Assembly (NCBI RefSeq): GCF_035916875.1
Contig: NZ_JAXUHN010000080.1
Span: 1 to 64,000 of the forward strand
Source of the DNA: Methylomicrobium sp035916875
GTDB lineage: Bacteria; Pseudomonadota; Gammaproteobacteria; Methylococcales; Methylomonadaceae
DNA length: 64,000 bases
Direction: 5' to 3'
Shown: positions 59,516-64,000 of the stretch, piece by piece
Layout of the letters: the number at the start of each line of letters is the position of its first letter
Numbering within the stretch: the first letter of the stretch is position 1
Translations under genes and position numbers: made by a program
The notes under the pieces: generated by a model
What the model was told of the DNA's origin: nothing
The model's input: only the letters and a program-made list of their open reading frames with translations
Database searches by the model: none

Positions 59516-60177
59516 CCTTCTTCAGCATCAATGATGTAGCCAACCCCTCTGACCGTCCGAATCAGAGCAGGATCGAGTTTTTTCCTGAGATAATGAATGT
59601 GCACTTCGACCGTATTACTTTCGATATCGGAATCCCATGAGTATAGACTCTCTTCCAGACGCGCGCGCGATACGACCCGGCCGATGTTGCTCATCAGAAA
59701 ACTCAGTATTTCGAATTCTTTTTGCGATAGATCGACTTTTTCGTCATTGTACGTCACGATATGCGAGGCCGGGTCGAGGACCAGGCCTTTATGCACGATA
59801 TTCGGTGTACCCCGGCCTTCATTCCGTCTGGACAAAGCGCGCAAGCGAGCGCAAACCTCGGTAAGATCGAACGGCTTGATTACAAAATCGTCCGCGCCGC
59901 TATCGAGGCCAGTCACTCGATCGGAAATGGTGTCGCGGGCCGTCAAGACCATCACCGGCGTTTCATCCTTGCGGGCGCGCAACTCTTGCAAGAGATCCAT
60001 GCCGTCCATGTCCGGCAAGCCCAAATCCAGCACGATCAGTTCATACAGGTTATTTTTCAGCGCTTCTTCGGCAAGTTTCCCGGTGGTAAACCAATCGACC
60101 GCATAGCCTTCCATTTTCAGGCCGGTCATTAACCCTTCCCCCAGGATTTCATCATCTTCAACCAGTAATAGTCTCAT
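59512..60177 (-). CDS. OmpR-family response regulator (QseB/PmrA type)
   Basis: A 221-residue regulator. MRLLLVEDDEILGEGL, phospho-acceptor Asp in LIVLDLGLPDMDG, Thr in MVLTARD and Lys in VIKPFDL form the receiver. The winged-helix domain ends VHIHYLRKKLDPALIRTVRGVGYII. It is the first gene of the two-component operon. Confidence 0.93.
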   Translation of the reverse strand: MRLLLVEDDEILGEGLMTGLKMEGYAVDWFTTGKLAEEALKNNLYELIVLDLGLPDMDGMDLLQELRARKDETPVMVLTARDTISDRVTGLDSGADDFVIKPFDLTEVCARLRALSRRNEGRGTPNIVHKGLVLDPASHIVTYNDEKVDLSQKEFEILSFLMSNIGRVVSRARLEESLYSWDSDIESNTVEVHIHYLRKKLDPALIRTVRGVGYIIDAEEG

Positions 60178-60240
60178 GCAATTTCTCTATTTCATTTTTA
60201 AAAGCCGCGCAGCCCTCGTTGATATGCTCCACCCGCCTGT

Positions 60241-60513
60241 TTACTGTTGCGGCGGCACATAACCTTCCGGCATCGCGTCATTACCTTCAAACAAAAACTT
60301 GTCTCTTTCTTGCGCCAGAAAAGCCTTGGCTTTCGGATCAAAGCTGGCCAAACGGTATTCATTGATCAACATCGTCTGCTTGGCAATCCATTGCTGCCAG
60401 GCCATTTTCGATATTTTTTCATAGATTTCCTGCCCTTTCGGTCCGGGAAAAGGCGGCGCATCGAAGCCTTCCGATTCCACACCCAACTTTGCGCATTTAA
60501 CCTGTCTTGTCAT
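60241..60513 (-). CDS. yggX: Probable Fe(II)-trafficking protein YggX
   Basis: A 90-residue protein starting MTRQVKCAKLGVESEGFDAPPFPGP, with conserved WQQWIAKQTMLINEYRLAS and a short C-terminal tail. YggX protects iron-sulphur clusters from oxidation; the single Cys is the one important in the family. It overlaps mutY by 17 bp, the conserved partner gene in gammaproteobacteria. Confidence 0.95.
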   Translation of the reverse strand: MTRQVKCAKLGVESEGFDAPPFPGPKGQEIYEKISKMAWQQWIAKQTMLINEYRLASFDPKAKAFLAQERDKFLFEGNDAMPEGYVPPQQ

Positions 60514-61564
60514 GTTTGCCCTCTTGGTTTTGATATTGTTTCAGTAACCGTTTGATCGGCGCCGCCAAGCCTAAGCGGCCAATAGATTCGATTCGATACC
60601 ACTCCGCCGAGCCCGCTTCGCTGACGCCACTGATCCTACTGTCGGTCAAAATCACCAGTGGCGTGTAATCGAGATGAAAATGCGAAAAGGTATGACGCCG
60701 CTTGTCCATCACATTCCGATCTATAATCGTGATATTGTGGTCCTGGCACCAAGCCAATGCCTGCTCCAGACTTTCAAATTCAGGTAGACACCACAGACCG
60801 CCCCAAATTCCGGCAGGTGGCCGTTTTTCAAGAAAAACTTGTTGCCGGGTATTGGCTAGCAACAGAAAAGCCCGCTCTTTGGTCGGCAAAGTTTTGGACG
60901 GTTTCGGCGTAGGAAAAGCGGCAACACATCCTGACGCAAACGCCAGGCAGTCGGCATTCAGAGGACACGCATCACACGCAGGCCGCCCGCGCGTACAAAC
61001 CGTCGCGCCCAAATCCATGATCGCCTGCGTATAATCCGCCGCCCGGTGCTCGGGCGTCAGTGCGCGGCTGAGTTCCCATAGTTGTTTGTTTACTTTCGCC
61101 TCGCCGGGCCAGCCCGAGATGGCCCGATAACGCGCCAACACCCGCCTGACATTGCCGTCTAGAATCGGATGACTCCGGTCATAGGCGATGCACATGATCG
61201 CACCGGCGGTCGATAATCCGATACCGGGCAATTGCTGAAGCTCTTCCGGCGTATCGGGAAACCGTCCCAGACTTTGTATGCTCAACGCAGTTTTATGCAA
61301 GTTGCGCGCCCGCGCATAATAGCCCAATCCCGACCAGTACTGTAGCACCTCATCAAGGGGTGCTTGCGCCAAGGACTCGACGGTCGGAAATCTTGCCATG
61401 AACGCATCGAAGTAAGGGATGACCGTTGCAACTTGCGTCTGCTGCAGCATTGTCTCGGATATCCAGACCCGATAAGGCGATTTATCCTGCTGCCAGGGCA
61501 AATCCTTGCGTCCATGCTGATCAAACCATGCAAGGATGCGCTCGTCAAACGCTAAACTGTTCAT
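60497..61564 (-). CDS. mutY: A/G-specific adenine glycosylase
   Basis: A 355-residue repair enzyme that removes adenine paired with 8-oxoguanine. Catalytic Glu in SETMLQQTQVATVIPYF, helix-hairpin-helix LPGIGLSTAGAIMCIAYD with Asp, and 4Fe-4S ligands in CTRGRPACDACPLNADC are seen. The C-terminal NUDIX-like domain for 8-oxoG ends near HTFSHFHLDYTPLV. Sits with yggX, which may protect its cluster. Confidence 0.96.
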   Translation of the reverse strand: MNSLAFDERILAWFDQHGRKDLPWQQDKSPYRVWISETMLQQTQVATVIPYFDAFMARFPTVESLAQAPLDEVLQYWSGLGYYARARNLHKTALSIQSLGRFPDTPEELQQLPGIGLSTAGAIMCIAYDRSHPILDGNVRRVLARYRAISGWPGEAKVNKQLWELSRALTPEHRAADYTQAIMDLGATVCTRGRPACDACPLNADCLAFASGCVAAFPTPKPSKTLPTKERAFLLLANTRQQVFLEKRPPAGIWGGLWCLPEFESLEQALAWCQDHNITIIDRNVMDKRRHTFSHFHLDYTPLVILTDSRISGVSEAGSAEWYRIESIGRLGLAAPIKRLLKQYQNQEGKHDKTG

Positions 61565-61590
61565 CGTGCGATCGTAATATCAGGCATTGA

Positions 61591-63726
61591 TTAGAACAAT
61601 TGCTTCAGCAAATCGCCGACGCCAGGCCCCAGTTTTTTATCCAATTTATCTTTCAAGTTGTCTATTTTACCTTTGTTCTTATCGAGAAACCTCTCGATTT
61701 TGGCCTTGTTCTTTTCGGTCAGCAAGGCCGCCATATCCAGTCGATAGTCGGGGTCGTCCAGCGTTCCGGCCATGTCGACAACAATCGGCGTACCATGCAA
61801 TTTTTCCGGTTCTGTATCCGTTGCGGGCGCTTTGACCAGATTGGCGACAAAGCGATAATTTACCAGGCCGGTTTCGATATTCGTCATGCCGCTGCCGACA
61901 ATCCGAAAGCGGGAGGATTTAACTTCCAAATCCTGGCTCCGGATCACACTATCGGCTAATGTCGCGGTACCTGAAATTTCGGAAAATTCGAGGCCCTTTT
62001 GCTCCGGCGGCAAGGGGGTATGATTGAGCACACCGATAGCCTGATCGATGATTTTTTGAAACTTCAAATCCCTGATCTCACCTTCCTTGAGCACGAAGTC
62101 CAGCTTTCCCTTCAGTCCCTGTCTGATTTGTTTCGGATCATCCCCCCGCCCTTGCAACGCCGTTGACCCGGTCAACGCGCCGCTGAGATTGATTTTACTC
62201 CCTATTACCTTAAGAAAAGCTTCAATATCGACGTTCTCGACTTTTTCCGTTAACGCCATCACCGCTTCCCTGCCTGTTGCATTGAAGTTCACACTGCCCG
62301 AATAACCGCCCCGATAAAGCCGACTGATGTCTTGCCGGGTTTGCACGACACCCTCTCCGGCGTTCAATTTCAAGCGCAGATCGTCTGCGGTAACGCCGTT
62401 CATTTTAAGATGCTGCAAACCGACTTCACCTTGCACATTCAACTTTCTCAGTCGCTCAACCGGCAACTTCGAGAGAGCGACGGCAATGGCCGCCGACGGA
62501 CTGACCAGCTTGGTTTCATTTTTCGATTCCGGCGACAAGTAGCGACCGGCATCGACAGCATCAAGAGTCAAATTGAACCGAATCGACGGCGCCTCCAGCC
62601 CCTCGATGTGCGCATCGCCTTGTAACAAGGTATCGTCCAATTTGCAGCGCAATGCACTGATAGACAGCGTGTTTTGCGCCGCATGCAGATTAAAGCCGGC
62701 CTGTAGCCTACTAAACGCATCCGAGGCCTGAAACCTAGGCAGCGTTATCTCGAAATGCTTTAACAACTTGCCGGGATTGAATTCCGCAATCTCGATACTA
62801 CCTTCGACATCGGCCTTTTTGAATAAATCAATCCCAGTCAGACTGGACACGATCGACAGTTCGCCGGATTGCATTTGCAACCGGCCAATTCGAATTTTTT
62901 GCGCGTTTTTTTCGAAGACGATTTCCGGCGCGGTCAACACCGCCGATACGGATTGACCCGATACCTTTCCCCCCTCCCTCGCCCACTTCAGCGCTGTATC
63001 GGCAAAACTTGCCTTCTCGAGATTTTGCGCGACCAGTACACGGGTAGTAAAATCGATATTGTCTCGATAACCGGACTCCGGTTCGACGACCGATAACTTC
63101 AATGCGACATTGGCAAACTGATCCAGGCTAAATCTGCCGATGTTCAGGTTGATGTTATCGACATCGAAACGCTTCCCCACTTGCCGGTCATCCCAATGAA
63201 TTGTCGCATCGTCCAGCGTTACGCCGCCGACCGCGAAAATCAGTAAAGTCTTTTCCGGAGATAGTGGCGTATCCGGAGTTTCTTGTCCAGGCGCTGCCGG
63301 TTCGACAGGCTCCCCGCTTTTTGCACCGGCTTGGCTCCAATTATTTGCGCCGTCCTGATTTCGAATCAAATTCAGCCGCAGACCTTTCAATTCGATGCGG
63401 CGGATCTCAAGCCTCTTGCCAAGCAGCGGCAACACTTCGACTTTAACATCGCCTTGCTCGATACTGAGTAAGTCTGTTTCCTGGAAACCCTGAACATTTT
63501 TAATCCGAATGCGCCCAGTCGAAACCCCTAGCCACGGAAAAACCGACAACTGCAAATCGCCGGCAAACTCGACTTCTCGCCCGGTTTTGTCTTTGATTAT
63601 TTCCGCCAACTGAGGCTTGAATTGATTCGGATCGACCACGAGCGGCAGGACCCCAACCGCAACAACGAGCAGTAAAATCAACAAACCGAAGATGATGACA
63701 AACACTTTCAGCGTTTTCCTCATCAC
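61591..63726 (-). CDS. AsmA family protein
   Basis: A 711-residue protein with an N-terminal membrane anchor (VFVIIFGLLILLLVVAVGVLPLVVD) and long beta-rich body typical of AsmA-like bridge proteins. KPQLAEIIKDKTGREVEFAGDLQLSVFPWLGV is the family N-terminal signature and the AsmA_2-like core recurs near residue 560. Such proteins affect lipid transport and outer membrane structure. It precedes mutY by 27 bp in a likely operon. Confidence 0.9.
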   Translation of the reverse strand: MMRKTLKVFVIIFGLLILLLVVAVGVLPLVVDPNQFKPQLAEIIKDKTGREVEFAGDLQLSVFPWLGVSTGRIRIKNVQGFQETDLLSIEQGDVKVEVLPLLGKRLEIRRIELKGLRLNLIRNQDGANNWSQAGAKSGEPVEPAAPGQETPDTPLSPEKTLLIFAVGGVTLDDATIHWDDRQVGKRFDVDNINLNIGRFSLDQFANVALKLSVVEPESGYRDNIDFTTRVLVAQNLEKASFADTALKWAREGGKVSGQSVSAVLTAPEIVFEKNAQKIRIGRLQMQSGELSIVSSLTGIDLFKKADVEGSIEIAEFNPGKLLKHFEITLPRFQASDAFSRLQAGFNLHAAQNTLSISALRCKLDDTLLQGDAHIEGLEAPSIRFNLTLDAVDAGRYLSPESKNETKLVSPSAAIAVALSKLPVERLRKLNVQGEVGLQHLKMNGVTADDLRLKLNAGEGVVQTRQDISRLYRGGYSGSVNFNATGREAVMALTEKVENVDIEAFLKVIGSKINLSGALTGSTALQGRGDDPKQIRQGLKGKLDFVLKEGEIRDLKFQKIIDQAIGVLNHTPLPPEQKGLEFSEISGTATLADSVIRSQDLEVKSSRFRIVGSGMTNIETGLVNYRFVANLVKAPATDTEPEKLHGTPIVVDMAGTLDDPDYRLDMAALLTEKNKAKIERFLDKNKGKIDNLKDKLDKKLGPGVGDLLKQLF

Positions 63727-63846
63727 TCTCTCCTTGCGATAAAATATGTCATGAAGGCCCTATATGGAATATGATTAGCGCCTGATCGTTACTGTCCGGA
63801 CAAACCGGCAGCATAATAAAACAACAATCAAAAATGGGGTGAGACG

Positions 63847-64000
63847 ATGTTATATCTAGCAAAATTTGCCGGAGTGGGGATTCTGATCTGGTTTTATCTG
63901 ACCGCGAAAGAAAAAGAGCAACCCACGCTGCAATGGGCTGTTATCGGGCTTATCGGCTATTGGCTGACTTGGTGGCTGGTCAAATTGTCGGTACTGCATC
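63847..64000 (+). CDS. Small membrane protein, cut by the window edge
   Basis: ATG 63847 has GGGGTGAG upstream. The visible 51 residues show two hydrophobic helices (AKFAGVGILIWFYLTA and WAVIGLIGYWLTWWLV) joined by a charged loop. No family is recognised. The end lies outside the window. Confidence 0.6.
   Translation, partial: MLYLAKFAGVGILIWFYLTAKEKEQPTLQWAVIGLIGYWLTWWLVKLSVLH

Overview
The window reads as a chromosome segment of a gammaproteobacterium. The blocks thrS-infC-rpmI-rplT-pheS-pheT-ihfA-merR-like, trpEGDC and folB-folK-folM, together with the promoter and terminator style, fit that class. A methanotroph-like lineage (Methylococcales) is my inference from overall gene content (ornithine-lipid genes, DUF455, a secreted PQQ-type propeller, glycogen synthesis). 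No decisive marker such as a methane monooxygenase is present, so the order is uncertain.

Layout. 1-380: debris, with a short fragment abutting a truncated cold-shock-domain gene. 381-4566: LOG-family protein, DUF4010 membrane protein, ArnT-like glycosyltransferase. 4670-7068: cytochrome bd-type quinol oxidase (cydAB, minus strand). 7116-7991: a BLUF photoreceptor domain fused to a PsiE-like membrane domain. 8114-11456: two overlapping membrane-associated GTPases. 11585-18927: lipoprotein, glgC, CBS protein, secreted propeller, PhoX-like (DUF839) protein and a frameshifted 2OG-Fe(II) oxygenase. 19206-20871: a Pho-box array in front of olsB-olsA (ornithine lipid synthesis). 21003-24266: M14-type peptidase, alpha/beta hydrolase, a MITE-like remnant and small genes.

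24478-33760: an integrated element of about 9.2 kb lying between a tRNA-Pro(GGG) gene and an imperfect 67-bp copy of that gene's 3' part. It carries a tyrosine integrase, an AlpA-like regulator, a CHC2 zinc-finger primase fragment, a DUF3987 P-loop protein, a DUF5681 protein, several unknowns, a coiled-coil protein, two paralogous small lipoproteins, a C4-like structured RNA and a small phage-type gene. No capsid, tail or large-terminase gene is recognisable, which suggests a satellite-like element. Its most striking feature is a pair of mirror-image arrays of the heptamer GGGCGAA (7 copies each) with nearly identical spacing. They lie at the start of the DUF3987 gene and just beyond its end, and resemble paired replication-protein binding regions such as ori and crr of phage P4.

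33898-41456 (minus strand): the translation block merR-like, ihfA, pheT, pheS, rplT, rpmI, infC (apparent AUC start), thrS and tRNA-Val(GAC). 41686-46256: acetyl-CoA synthetase, a frameshifted TPR lipoprotein and a DUF455 protein. 46422-51255: leuB, an unknown secreted protein, plsY, folB, folK, folM and an SGNH esterase lipoprotein. 51260-56102: murI and the trpEGDC genes. 56254-64000: rpe, a fumarylacetoacetate-hydrolase family enzyme, a QseC/PmrB-type two-component pair, yggX, mutY, an AsmA-family protein and the start of a small membrane protein cut by the window edge.
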